Part shown: piece by piece, positions 20,700 through 31,541 of the stretch
Numbering within the stretch: the first letter of the stretch is position 1
How the letters are laid out: each line of letters starts with the position of its first letter
DNA from: Echinometra lucunter
Taxonomy: Eukaryota > Echinodermata > Echinoidea > Camarodonta > Echinometridae
Direction: 5' to 3'
Assembly (NCBI GenBank): GCA_029962745.1
Contig: CM057154.1
Span: forward strand, 20,588,857 to 20,652,856
DNA length: 64,000 bases
Position numbers and translations under genes: made by a program
Notes under the pieces: model-generated
Database searches by the model: none
What the model saw: only the letters and a program-made list of their open reading frames with translations
Told to the model about the DNA's origin: nothing

Positions 20700-21957
20700 A
20701 TGGTCACACTTAAATCTTTGTGAAACACCACCCAGGTCCACTGCTTATATGGGCAAATGCCAGGTTTTGCATGTTTTTGTTTATTTTTTCAAAAGTAATT
20801 AACACTGTAAGTACTATCAGATGAACAGATATTTGAAATCAGTTTGTAACTTAGCAGGTGTAATCCTACATGTTCGACTCTTTAAACTAAAATCTTTAGT
20901 TATATCTTAAATATCTTTTGTTTGTTTGTTTTTAATACATTTTTTATGAATGAATTTCTTGCTACTGTTGCCTAATTGACTTTTGTACAGGGGTTGCAAT
21001 TAGATTCATGATTTATAATTAAAGTTCATGTCAAAATGAATAAAACCAACTGAAATGCTCAGAATTGCATATCAAATTAAAGGATATCATATTTCTCGCA
21101 AAAAAAATTAGAAATAGGCCACGATCATTGAAGCATTACGAGTTATGCTTCATTGACAATGTCAGAAAATGGGTATTATTGTGCATAATAGATCACAAGC
21201 ATTCATGCATGAATGCTCACGATTTGTAACTACATGCAAATCAAATGCTATTCTTTTCTCTTGAATTTGATATACAATTCAATAGGTTTTATGATAACTA
21301 ATTTAGGAATTTCTTACTTCTAGCATGGTTCACCTTCTCTTTTTATAGTGTGGTTTATGTGCAGTGTACAAATAATTCTTGGATACACTGTATATTAAAT
21401 TGCGATTCCATTTTCCTCTTCAAGGCCATCATGATGCAAGAGGGAGCAGAGAGCTCCATGCTTTAATACTCTTTGGCGAATCAGTTTTCGGTCTAATAAA
21501 AAAAAAATCCTCCCATTACATATTTTCAGATAAATACTGTATACTTACAAAATTTTAAGGCCTAAGTTAAAGCAGAAAAAAATCGATCCGTTATTCAAAA
21601 CCACCAACGCCACAGCTCAAGGAGCGATTCTTTGATACTACGAATTTGACTAAGAATTGATGGATTCCTCGGTTCATAAAATCGTCGAAGCTTTTTGATA
21701 ATGACGCCAAAATTTTCTATCAACTTTCAGAGATTGTATAGGCTATAAATAAAGTTCATTTAAATCAACCCTATAATTTGAACTTGCATGTATGTCTGAA
21801 TTTACTTCCATTGCAGGCAAGCGTTATAAAATAATGTCGAATTCTCAGTTTTCCTTCTCACTGTCTTTTTGCTCTTTATCTATTATTCATGTAATTGTGG
21901 GTAATAACCCCCCTTTCTTTACATAATCCCATATTCATATCATCCTCCCCGGTTTTG

Positions 21958-21989
<32 letters not shown>

Positions 21990-22042
21990 TGTTTTACCTT
22001 AAAGCAACCAAAGAATTTTCTTCGAATATCATTCAATGCATG
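20700..22042. other. Intergenic AT-rich stretch
   Basis: No ORF, RNA gene or repeat end recognised in 1.3 kb. It contains only short A and T runs. Confidence 0.5.
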
Positions 22043-22215
22043 TACACTCTAGATTTCGAAGATTTGAATCAAAGACAACTCTAAAATTCGATTAAAATCT
22101 AAATCTATTAGATTTAAAAATCAGTCTTATTTACTGTAATTTCTTAATCTAATTTAGGAGTTGTCCCTGATAACAATCGACTTAGATCAATTTCTAATCT
22201 AAGAAATTTAGAGTA
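22043..22215. mobile_element. MITE, TACACTCTAR family
   Basis: The left end TACACTCTAGATTTCG and the right end AAATTTAGAGTATA are inverted, with ACAACTCTAAA inside mirrored by TTTAGGAGTTGT. TA lies at both borders. It is noncoding. Confidence 0.75.
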
Positions 22216-23139
22216 TAACCCATCCCCACAATACACGCAGCATCAGCTTATTTCGCCTATGGGAAGTGGGTAAAAACATTTTTTTTTACGAGTGGTTCAT
22301 TTTAGTTTTCCAACAGTATGCAACTCATTACCTAAATCGTCTGTCCTTCTTTATAAGAGAGTTAAAACAATATACCTACTTCAAATAATACTTAAATGTA
22401 GCAACTCTGTGACTCTTCCTAAAATGGTTATCTTTATATAGGCCTAATGTAGAAGTTTTGTTTTGTTTTTTTTCAATTTTTCTCACATATCAATAGTATA
22501 CAAATCACATTTATATTGTAAAGGAGACTTGTTTCGATGAAGACAACTGCAAGCTTTATAAACTGGCAAGTTCTCCCTTTTTATTACGTAATATTGCGTT
22601 ATAAAGTAAAAACCTTAATAAACCCATTATTCTTTACATGCAGGTATATCCTACAGACATGTTTCGATAAATGATCTCAGCAAAAATATCGTTACCGATT
22701 AAATGCTTGTCATAAATTATAAATCACGATGTATTTTATTAAAAATGGCAACTTTGGCAAGCTTTGCTGGCTCCTTCTGTAAGCCATGTATCATTAATGT
22801 CAAATCATTATTCTGTGGAACCCTGAACATTTTGCTCTGAAATAAACACAATGCACTTCCGGGGTACTGAATAAGGGCAATACAACACATTCTGGTAATG
22901 AGTGAAGACAGAACAATACATTTTGACGATAAATAAACTGCAACTATGTTTTAAGCCCTTAAATGTTGTAGCAACGATCTCAAAGAGAGGTTTTATCTAA
23001 TTATATGTCACACCAAGGTTTAACGGGAGAAAAGTTTGGCTTAGTATAAGGTATATATAGGATTTATTGCAAAATACTTGTTGTCTCTGTCACTACAACT
23101 ATAGTTGAGATCGATTTTATTACAACACAATTTCTTGAC

Positions 23140-23240
23140 TGAATGTTTCCTCTTCTGTACCTTCCTCTTGAGGAGAAGAATTAATGGTATCCTTGGAAAC
23201 TACTTCTTCTAAAAGAGTCATCTCCTCAGCTTTTACTATG
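23140..23240 (+). promoter_or_regulatory. Candidate leader exon of the plus-strand FUT8 copy
   Basis: The plus strand ends GAAACTACTTCTTCTAAAAG, then CTCAGCTTTTACTATG before GTGAGTCATC. The minus-strand block at 18909 reads GAAACTATACTATTCTAAAG, then CTGGCTTTTATG and GTGAGTCATT. The shared exon end and donor on opposite strands point to an inverted duplication of the 5' region. Transcription is inferred. Confidence 0.5.
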
Positions 23241-23269
23241 GTGAGTCATCCGATGTATCTTGTTTGGGG

Positions 23270-25049
23270 CACTGGCGTAAATCCATTTCTAGGAGTGGGT
23301 GGATGATCGAAATATTTTGCCGAAATTTCTTGCACACATTGGAGTATTTTGTTTTTCCATATTTTCTTTTATTAGATTTCATTCAAAATAAATCATTACA
23401 TACAAATCAGGATGTAAAAAATACAAATCTTCACATCGTTTTCATAATACAATTTGATAAATCAAATATATATCCACACACACACACCCCACACGTACTA
23501 TTTTTCATCATGCCAGAGAGCTAAAATAACCACTTCTTGCTATAAAAGAATAGTTATTTTGTCATCGCCTATCTAATTCTTTACTGTTCAAAACCTCCCT
23601 GTTTCTAAATATTACGAGCGAGCGAAGCGAGCAAGGAAAAATACACTCTTTGGATGATAAAGTATCATTTCGTCATCAAAATAAACCACAGGCCTATAAG
23701 ATATCTAAAATATATTCGATCACCTCCTTTGCATGAAGAATTCGTTTGCCTTCCAAAATAATCTTTTTATCTAGAAATTATGAGTGAGCGCAGCGATAGA
23801 GGTAAAAATGTGCAAAATACACTAAATGATTTTATAACGTACACCTCCCTGCAGAATTCGAGGATAGTCGGACACCTCTTTGCAAAAATGTTGTGATATT
23901 CAGGAATCTCGATGCTGCAATAAGAATGATTGCTGCCCCAAAACATCTTGTTCAAAGATTTTATGAGCGGTCAGAAATGGATATATATATATATATGAAC
24001 TGAGAACAGTGTATTGATACTCTCTTCTCGCGATTTTAGTAACGTACAATTTATCAGCATCTTCCGTTCTCACAGAGGGTATGATAGGAATAGTCTAATG
24101 GTCACAGGCCATTATCTCCTGAAAATTCATCTATTTTAGGTCAACTTGCCTTGCCTTGTCTTGCTTTGCCTTGCCTTGCAGTTATTAGCATTTTATGAGT
24201 AGAAGAATAGCATAACCGTGATAATACTGGATAGAGAGACAAGATGGAAACATATTTCGTCATTCTTAAGAATATCAATGTAACAAGCATTGGTTAAGAT
24301 AGTGAAAATGCGAGCTAGGGCTTCCAGATTTATTCCTTTATTTTATTTCCTCTTTTTCCATTCTCTTTCCTTCTTTTTCAATTTCTTTTTTTAGGGGATG
24401 AACATGGGGCCATGGCCCCCTCGTGCCACCTGTCTATTGATGTGGGAGGGGAGTATCCCCTCCCATGGTTGGGACTTTCAAATAGCCTTCAGTAAAATCA
24501 CATTTCAGAGCATCCGAGTGGGGTCATGGGAAATACTAACTTGCTAGATTCTATCATTTCCTTTGAACTCTTGATTTTTTTGCATCATAATCATAATGAA
24601 AATTAAAAAGAAACATTATGACGATGTTGATTGATGGTAATCCTGTAAATAATAATCATTATCGTCATTATTATCCTCCTCATCATTATTATCATCATCA
24701 TCCTTTTCCTCCCGATCACCATTATCATTCATTATTAATCATGTCATATTTCGAAGGTGAATCATTGGGGGATGATAATAATACAGACATCCCCCACCTG
24801 AAACATTGGGGAATATATCCCTCTACTCCCCCACCCCCCCCCCCCACCTTCCAGGGATCGACACCCATGCATCCTATCTTCACTTTTAATAGAATTTCAA
24901 ATAAAAGTTCTACTACTATAACCATCGTTTATAACAGATTTAATCATTAAAATTGAAAAACTGATTGATTACAATATTATTTCTTCTTTAAAAGTGGGGG
25001 TATTTGTTTGTACACGCTATATCCCCATCCCCCAGGATTTACGCAAGTG
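23270..25049. mobile_element. Nonautonomous element, GGCGTAAATCC ends (1.8 kb)
   Basis: CACTGGCGTAAATCC at the left is mirrored by GGATTTACGCAAGTG at the right. Interior AGTATTTTGTTTTTCCATAT is shared with 6790 and 11592. It carries about three units of the GAGCGAGCGAAGCGAGCAAG array (23610-23960), a (TGCCTTGCCT)n patch at 24148-24179, a CAT/TAT-rich run at 24650-24740 and a C-tract at 24829-24845. It starts 29 bp after the candidate leader-exon donor. No transposase frame was found. Confidence 0.75.
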
Positions 25050-25051
25050 AT

Positions 25052-25362
25052 CTGGGGTGTTTCATAAAGCTGCTCGTAAAGTTACGAATGACTTTACGAA
25101 CGACTTGAACATGGCTAGCCAATGGTATTCTCAATTATTACAAATAGCATCAGCTAAAGTTAAAATATGCAGACGTAGACTGAATTTACTATCTTTTACA
25201 AACATTTTATTTTTGCGAAGTTTATTTTGAGATTATGGGAGATGCAGTCACACTTTGTTTAAACGTCAGGAAAATTTTGGATATTCCATTTGGCATTTCA
25301 TACTCCAGTCGTTAGTAAAGTCATGCGTAACTTTACGAACAGCTTAATGAAACACCCTCTGG
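25052..25362. mobile_element. MITE, GTTTCATAAAGCTGCTCGTAAAG ends
   Basis: GGGTGTTTCATAAAGCTGCT, then CGTAAAGTTACGAATGACTTTAC, is mirrored by GTAAAGTCATGCGTAACTTTAC, then GAACAGCTTAATGAAACACCC. The terminal inverted repeats are about 50 bp. It directly abuts the 23270-25049 element. Confidence 0.85.
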
Positions 25363-25533
25363 TATGATTTCTATTTGGTCATTTATTTTCCATATTATTG
25401 TTTGCTCTGTGTATTTTTTGTTGTTTTATCCACCTTGGATGCAACTTTATTCACTCAGAAGGTCCATCTTGGATGCACATGTTCAGATGTTCATAAACAT
25501 TTGAATTTCAATTTTGCACCCTTTAAATGGTAC

Positions 25534-25667
25534 ACCTGGGGAGCGTTTCATGAAGAGTTTTGTCGGTGATTTTCACTGACTAATTTGCTTTCAGCCAATC
25601 AGATGCGAGAATTTTCAGTAGCTTATAACATTTGTCGACAAAACTCTTCATGAAACGCCCCCAGGAG
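25534..25667. mobile_element. Short MITE, GCGTTTCATGAAGAGTTTTGTCG ends
   Basis: CTGGGGAGCGTTTCATGAAG, then AGTTTTGTCG, is mirrored by CGACAAAACTCTTCATGAAACG, then CCCCCAG. It has the TTTCATRAA end theme and the CAGCCAATCAGATG middle of the 43204 family. Confidence 0.85.
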
Positions 25668-25955
25668 CTCACCCAAAGAAGCATTATGCACCATACTAAG
25701 GGTGCAGAAAGCTACATTTTGCACCCTTAAGGGTGCAGAGTTGAACCCTATATATATATATGGGGAAGGTGCAAATTTGCACCCTTTTGGATGCAAACAA
25801 TTCTGCACCCTTATAAGGTGCGTAATTAAGGGTGCAGATGGGCATTTCTGGGTGCAAACAATTGCAAAAGGATGCGTCTTTACACCTTTGTCATGAAGGG
25901 TGCAATATTGAACCAAAAAGGTGCTGTTATTGTATTATTTGGGGTGCAAAATTAC
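25668..25955. repeat. Dispersed GGGTGCAAA/TTTGCACCC motif cluster
   Basis: About fifteen copies of GGGTGCA or its complement in 290 bp, in both orientations, with a (TA)n patch near 25749. Related motifs are at 25437-25520. It is probably a degenerate foldback repeat. The ORFs across it on both strands are arm sequence. Confidence 0.65.
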
Positions 25956-26259
25956 ACTTTTTTTCTTAATTTTCATGCTCTATTTTTGTTTTCTTTTTAC
26001 TTTAATCATTAATCAAATTTGTAACGTTTAAAATCAATGTGCCTATCCAAGCACGAAATTTCAAGGCTTGATCTGAACGGATGTTGGTGGAGTATTGTTG
26101 TTGTTGTTATTTTTTCTCTAATTACTGATGGTTCATATGAAATTTGAACAATATTTAGTGTCCATTTACTTTTTTTTTTTTGCCAAGTGTACTTTTACTA
26201 CCATTTTGCTCTGATTCCAAACAGAGAAAAGTAATGAGCGATAGTGTTGCCCAACAAGC
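25956..26259 (+). other. Flank upstream of the FUT8-like start exon
   Basis: T-rich stretch with no element recognised. It presumably holds the intron end and 5' leader of the plus-strand FUT8 copy. An acceptor such as TTCCAAACAG at 26215-26224 lies 35 bp before the ATG. Confidence 0.4.
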
Positions 26260-26507
26260 ATGAGAAAGAAGTGGACGATGCCAGCGCTGTGCGTCATGGG
26301 GTTGGCATTGCTAGTCATCTGTCTCTCGATTTCTGGCTTGGTGATTCCTAGTGTGACACCATCGAAGCAAGATAGCGACCTGGTGGAGAGAGCCAAACTG
26401 GATGACCTTAACAGAGAGTTCCTGAGCCTACAACATCTGAACTTACAGTTGAAGAGAAATGCGGAAGAACTGAACGAACAAATGAGGAAGCAGGCTCAAG
26501 AATTAAA
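26260..26507 (+). pseudogene. FUT8-like copy, exon 1 (membrane anchor)
   Basis: The ATG at 26260 opens MRKKWTMPALCVMGLALLVI, a basic tail followed by a membrane helix (about residues 7-29). A polar stem follows, ending LQLKRNAEELNEQMRKQAQEL. The donor GTAATG after base 26507 leaves phase 2, as in FUT8 exon 1, whose end reads [12 protein letters not shown]. This exon itself is fully open (82 codons). I label it pseudogene because exon 3 is broken and no later exons follow. A short expressed stem-only product cannot be excluded. Confidence 0.75.
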
Positions 26508-27109
26508 GTAATGTTTCATAGACATAATTTCCCCAGTAGTTTAAACATGTACACCATACACTGCATTTCCGGTAGTACAATTGTCCTGCAGATTCGTGTT
26601 TATTGACGCTGTGTGTTCGCGTTGTGTATATTCTCCTTGCAATTCCATCCCCACACCTTTCATTGGCTGAAGGCCTTTCATATGATTTGCAGAGACCATA
26701 AGGGTTTAGTTCATAATGTAGTTTCCCCAAAGGTTTGTTAATCGGAAGGGCAAAAATTCGAAATCTGAAGGTTCGTGATTTCCTAAATGAATAAGAACCC
26801 AATATCAAGTTCTGATTTACCCTTCAGAGTGAGGAACCAAGTGTATTTTCGAAAATCATATGAAAGTTCAAACAATCAGAATAAACCGGGTAATTTTTTG
26901 AATAATGAACCTGAACAAGAGAGAGTTTTCGTATAATAATCTTTACTTTTTTTAAAATTAGGAAACCTCTTTATGATAAATTTATGTTTTGGAATGAAAC
27001 ACTTGAATCTTGGCACAACTAACCTTAGAGGAAAGAAGCGACTCCCTGTTCATCAACGGACAGAAGTAACGAAAGGCATCATCATTTTTTTTTTTTTTTA
27101 CTTTTGCAG

Positions 27110-27276
27110 AGTTCTGTTTCTGAGTTCATCCGTAAACGGTTCAAAAGAGAGAGGCGCATATACTGGTTGTTCAAAGAAAACATTGCAAGAAGCAAAAAGA
27201 ATCATTGCAAGAATGGAAGCAGAGTCGTCCAAAATATTGCTTCTGGATCTGGATACTACAAGGCGCCATGTCTGTG
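27110..27276 (+). pseudogene. FUT8-like copy, exon 2 (stem coiled coil)
   Basis: In phase it reads VLFLSSSVNGSKERGAY, TGCSKKTLQEAKRIIARMEA and ESSKILLLDLDTTRRHVC. It shares LSSS/VSSS, GS.E, CSKK.LQEA and I.RMEA with FUT8 exon 2 (12333-12487). The acceptor CTTTTGCAG follows a T tract and the donor is GTAAGT. The entry (2) and exit (1) phases equal those of FUT8 exon 2. The exon is open and has good splice sites, so its decay, if any, is recent relative to exon 3. Confidence 0.78.
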
Positions 27277-27808
27277 GTAAGTTTCTGTTTTGATTTTCAT
27301 CTTTTCCTAATTTTAATAATCGTTACATTTGGTGAAAAGAATATACACTGCGTTATATTTGATGCTCCGCTAGCTGGATATATTTGGCTTGGTTTGGTCC
27401 AGCCGATATAAATTTTGTATGAAGAGTTCACAACTTAAAAAAACCAACATGGTCTCATTTATACCGCTTTTCGTGAGGGCCGGCTCAACAAACATGTCTG
27501 TTTAGAAACAGAAGGACCTTATTAAACACATATCATTTGATATGGAGTTAAGGCTCTCTTTTCCTCAACAGACGCACACCAACATCGACAACTTAATATT
27601 TGGGTCCAGAGGGAGAAATATGGGTAATGCATGGTAAAACACTTGGCCCAATTAGGAAGGAAGGACGAATTGCTAGTCGGGAGCCTTCACCAGTAATACT
27701 GCAGAGTGAATTACATCAAGAATGAGATATTGTAAACAAATTTACAATGCATCATGTATTCCTAAAGTTATTACAAATCATAGTTTGATTACATGAATTG
27801 TGTAGATT
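27277..27808 (+). other. Intron of the FUT8-like copy, no features
   Basis: AT-rich sequence with nothing recognised before the MITE at 27809. Confidence 0.5.
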
Positions 27809-28078
27809 TACACTTTTAGAAAAATGTGCTAGTTAACCCCTTTTTTTGTCCCTTATTTAGAACATCCAGAAAAAGGGTTCTATATGCCTACAGGGTTCTT
27901 TATATCTTTAAGAACCCCAAAAGGTTCTTTGTACAACCAAAATGGTTCTAAAGATCCCTTTAGAATCCCGAGAGAACCTTTATATAGGCTATTAATGGTT
28001 CTTTGAAGAAATTTTATAACGGTTCCAAATATGGGACAAGAAAATCTTTTAATCAGCACATTTTTTTTCTTAGAGTAT
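27809..28078. mobile_element. MITE, TACACTYTTAG family with GGTTCT repeats
   Basis: The left end TACACTTTTAGAAAAATGTGC, then TAGTTAA, is mirrored by TTAATCAGCACATTTTTTTTC, then TTAGAGTATA. The interior has six or so AGAACC/GGTTCT pieces in both orientations. It is noncoding. Confidence 0.82.
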
Positions 28079-28165
28079 AGTGGGAGAATGTTCCTCTCCT
28101 CTCTGTCAGTATTACTCCTTACATATTCTTAGCCTGCACTGCATGTGTGCAATCGGTTCAAGCCC

Positions 28166-29475
28166 AGTTGACCGAAGGCCCGCGAGAATTAAGGCCCACG
28201 AGACAGAAGGCCTATGAAACCGCATCGCAAGTCACAAAATAATACACGGCTCTGACCGGATTGGGTAAACCGTCGGCTTTTTGAGTGAATTATTGTGAAA
28301 ATTTGTATAAAATAAGGTATGAATTCTATAAAATTGTTTTGTTATCAAACACATCAAAACTTCTCACCTTTTCATGATGCGCCCTGTTTTTATTTTTGTG
28401 AGGGGATCGAAGCTTTGGCTGAAGCTTTCCCCATTGCATCCATCTAGTTGATTTCTATGTATATTTGAGATGATATAAACATAATATGGGGAAAAAGTAG
28501 TTGCTATTGTACATGCTTGCTAGTGTTGAGAGAGTTTTAGGGTCGCTCATCTGCACAGTTGTATATGAAAAATGAATGTTTGAATGTTCACCCATGCATG
28601 TAGCATTGACTTAAATTTACATGGAGGCATGCAGAAAAAGGAAAAAAATCTTAACCCTAATCAGGCTGGCTTTTTGAGCGATGCTATACCGGGGGGGGGG
28701 GCAGATTCCACCCCCTTGAGATCTCGGCCGTCGATCGCGCGATCGCGCCGAAAATCGGCACGCACGTCACCCGTGACGTCATCTACCAATTTCCGTAGTT
28801 AAATTTTACGAAATAATTCATTAGGTAATTAATTACGCTAATTTATGGGTAAATCAGACTTTTTTTCTATAAATCACTAAATGAAGCTCCAAATAGTCTT
28901 ATTTTTTTTTTGTAAATACTCTTTGTAGTGTTGTTAACAAGTATACATGAAAAAAAATTGGAATCAAATTTAATTTCTTATGTATTTCTTTGTTTTCCGA
29001 CTTTTTAAAATTATTTTTTCGATTAAATTCGTCGGCAATACTATTTGGATCATAACCAGACTAAAACTTATTGATTTTGATCATTAATAATAAAAATTAT
29101 CATACATTTATGAATTTTTGGTGAAAACGCAATTTGTATTGGATTTGTACATGAAATCACGTTTTTTTTTAGCAATTTTTGATCCGACATGCGAGTACAA
29201 AATATTGTGTAACTTCGGAACTGCGTACCCGGACGTCACGACTTTGGTCTCAAAAGATGTGCAAGATGCTACAAAAAAAAGTCATGCAGCGTCGTTGCGA
29301 CATCTAAGCGCGTTGCAGACATATCGCGGGAAACGTCTGTAGGGGGGGGGGGGGGTCGTGGATTCCAACCCCAACCCCCCCCCCTCCAGCCTTTTTAGGG
29401 TTGAGGGGGGGGGGAAGCTTATCCGGTTAGGTTAGGTCTCGTTGGCCTTCTGTCTCGTGGTCCTTCGGTCTAGAG
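28166..29475. mobile_element. Foldback element interrupted by another element
   Basis: TTGACCGAAGGCCCGCGAG, then GGCCCACGAGACAGAAGGCC (28168-28212), is mirrored by GGCCTTCTGTCTCGTGGTCC, then TTCGGTCTAG (29442-29474). The 28652-29404 element lies between these arms, so it is probably nested inside. Confidence 0.55.
28652..29404. mobile_element. Element with AACCCTAAnnnGGCTGG ends and G/C tracts
   Basis: TAACCCTAATCAGGCTGGC at the left is mirrored by CCAGCCTTTTTAGGGTTGA at the right. Just inside each end lies a poly-G or poly-C tract with GGGCAGATTCCACCCCC and GGATTCCAACCCC. GC-rich ATCGCGCGATCGCGCC (28733-28749) and GGACGTCACG (29230-29240) patches bracket an AT-rich core. There is no transposase frame. 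Confidence 0.75.
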
Positions 29476-29533
29476 AGCAGACCCCGTGCAATCTTATTTC
29501 AGTGACGACTATGTGGTATTTTTCTGTATATAG

Positions 29534-29733
29534 ATTCGAATTGGCAACCACAGTATTCCGTGTCTGGGCTTCGTCGTTCTTCCAGGAAGACTCGAAGGAA
29601 ACGGGCTCGAAATGGAGTTAGAAGATTTGGGTTTACCTGAGATAGGAACTCCATTTAATCAAGGAGACATCGCGAGAGGAGAGTACCCGAAAGAGGATCA
29701 CTAATATTCTGGAAGATGGCGGAGAATAACAGT
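29534..29733 (+). pseudogene. FUT8-like copy, broken exon 3
   Basis: The acceptor TGTATATAG gives the phase-1 start and frame DSNWQPQYSVSGLRRSSRKT, then RRKRARNGVR. This corresponds to the [20 protein letters not shown] and RRKVENGVR of FUT8 exon 3. A 1-nt deletion follows (AGAGAG became AGAAG). After it, the matching frame reads IWVYLR, stop, ELHLIKETSREESTRKRITN, ILEDGGE, stop. The two stops stand where FUT8 has Ser and Gln codons. The native donor GTATAC is replaced by TAGTAT. The alignment continues to exactly the FUT8 exon end, so this is a decayed exon and not a processed copy. Confidence 0.85.
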
Positions 29734-29865
29734 AGTATAAAGCACATGTATAACATGGAAATATTAAGACATTGTAATAGTTATTTTTGAAATCACTGTT
29801 TCCTCCGTTTGGCTTGTCCTTGAGCAAATTTTCAGTTGTTTGGCAAACGCAGAGATAATAGGTCT

Positions 29866-30399
29866 ATACCGTCTATCCCAGAAAAAGCGGAACGGCAGAT
29901 TTTCAGTACTTTACTCTCAAAATATTGATATTTTGTTTACACCAATGGCTAAGGCATCTTCTACCAAAGAAAATGATACCAAGATCATTGAATTTGGTGA
30001 AGTAATTTTGATTCCATGCCCATTTTTGAAAAATACAATAATTTTCAAATTTCTCATTTTTTGCGACAGATGGGAGCAGAATTATTGTGCCGGGAATGGC
30101 TTTTCATATTTTTATGGCATGTTTTATTATTTACATGCATCAATGGGCTTCCCTAAAACATCGTATTATGAAAGGCCTTCCCGACACAAGTTTACTCTCA
30201 TCTATCGCCCGAAATTTAAAAAAGACTGTATTTTAAGACATGGGCATGGAATCAAAATTACTTCACCGAATTCAATGATATCGGTATCATTCTTCTCGAT
30301 AGAGGATGCTGTACCTAGTGATGTAGAAAAATTACATACTTTTCGAAGGTCAAGTACTGAAAGTCCGCCGTTTCGCTTTTTCTGGGACACCCGGTATAC
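29866..30399. mobile_element. Palindromic Tc1/mariner-like MITE (CCGGGTGTCCC ends)
   Basis: Left end TACCGTCTATCCCAGAAAAAG, then CGGAACGGCAGATTTTCAGTAC. Right end GTACTGAAAGTCCGCCGTTTC, then GCTTTTTCTGGGACACCCGG, then TATA. The arms mirror each other over about 200 bp (for example AATTTGGTGAAGTAATTTTG and CAAAATTACTTCACCGAATTC). It is the same family as 8158-9313 but without the internal insert. The apparent 189-residue frame is only arm sequence. Confidence 0.87.
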
Positions 30400-30434
30400 A
30401 CTGACATAGGAACTATTGGATACAGATACAATGG

Positions 30435-30535
30435 CAAAGGTGGGTTACTGTCTGGCCAAAGGATGCTATAGTGCCGTGCAGGGATTCGGACTCCGTACCC
30501 TGTGGTCCATACTCCGGTGACTTATCCACTTGAAT
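30435..30535 (-). mobile_element. tRNA-derived SINE head (fragment)
   Basis: On the minus strand, AAGTGGATAAGTCACCGGAG resembles an A box and GGAGTCCGAATCCCTGCACG a B box. The same order occurs in the more complete SINE at 58830-59131. Only the head is present. Confidence 0.6.
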
Positions 30536-30961
30536 TGACATCTCGTTTTATAAGCCGTGGGATGGACAACAAAAACCAAGTTGGAAGAGCACAGACGTAC
30601 ACCGGTCTGTTATTTAGTCAGACATTATGTATTTTTGAATTTTTAAATGCATGCGGGGGTTTGTGCAATTTTTGATCAGCTTTTCCTGTAGGACTGAGTG
30701 ATGAAACATAAGTTATTTTCATTTTAATATCCGTCTTCATCGTTTCTACACTTGTAAATTGCTTATCGTGAATTTTTATTCCAACCTTTGATGCAATTAT
30801 GTCGTAGAATGTGCTGTTCCTTTTTTATAATGACGATTTTCTTATCTTTTCTTTCCTTGTGCATTCTGTTATGGTTTCCTTGTTTATTATGTTCTAATAT
30901 CTATTTGTTCTAATATTTTGATGTAAACCAAGTATTGTTAATCTTCGGACCTTTTATTTGG
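30536..30961. other. Intergenic stretch without features
   Basis: AT-rich sequence with no ORF or repeat end recognised. Confidence 0.5.
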
Positions 30962-31227
30962 TACACTCTAATTTCTGCGGAGTCAAGTTTGACTCGGAAT
31001 GGCGTCAGCTGGGAGTCAACTCTATTCCGAGTTAAAGAGACTCAGAGTCCGAATCAATTTGACTAGGAATGATGTAGCGTCAACTGAGAATCGACTAAAT
31101 TCGAGTCAAAGTAACTCCATTCAAAGTCAAATTGTTTCGGAATCTGAGTCACTTTAACTCGGAATAGAGTTGACTCCCAGCTGACGCCATTCCGAGTCAA
31201 ATTGGACTCCGCAGAAATTAGAGTGTA
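30962..31227. mobile_element. Near-perfect hairpin MITE, TACACTCTAA family
   Basis: TACACTCTAATTTCTGCGGA, then GTCAA.TTTGACTCGGAATGG, then CGTCAGCTGGGAGTCAACTC. All of this is mirrored at 31140-31227. TA lies at both borders. The two arms of about 95 bp are nearly identical, and the GACTCGGAA unit is reiterated inside. It is the best-preserved member of this family in the window. Confidence 0.9.
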
Positions 31228-31541
31228 TCTATTTTAATAAACCGTAATTGAATTTGAATTTGTATGTACGTTCCTCTATACCTCTCTTTCTTATTGCCAT
31301 TGATTTTCGTTTTAGTTGCCACAGCCATGTTTTGTCGTTCCAAGTGAACTAGACCAACGAAAATGTTTATCTGTTACTCTCTGATTCTTTAATTCACGCA
31401 TTAATTTTGTCTAACATGTCAGCAAGACTATGATTTGTTTTTATTTAAGAGTAAGAGATTTACGGTGGGACATCTTATGGGCCCTACATGGTCCTAGTTT
31501 AGATGCCATCGGTCCTATATCTTATAAAACTTGGGGTAGAG
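31228..31541. other. Intergenic stretch without features
   Basis: No recognisable gene or element. Confidence 0.5.

Noticed and set aside
29840..30409. 189-residue open frame
   Set aside because: It spans both arms of a mariner-like palindromic MITE; no transposase motif is present.
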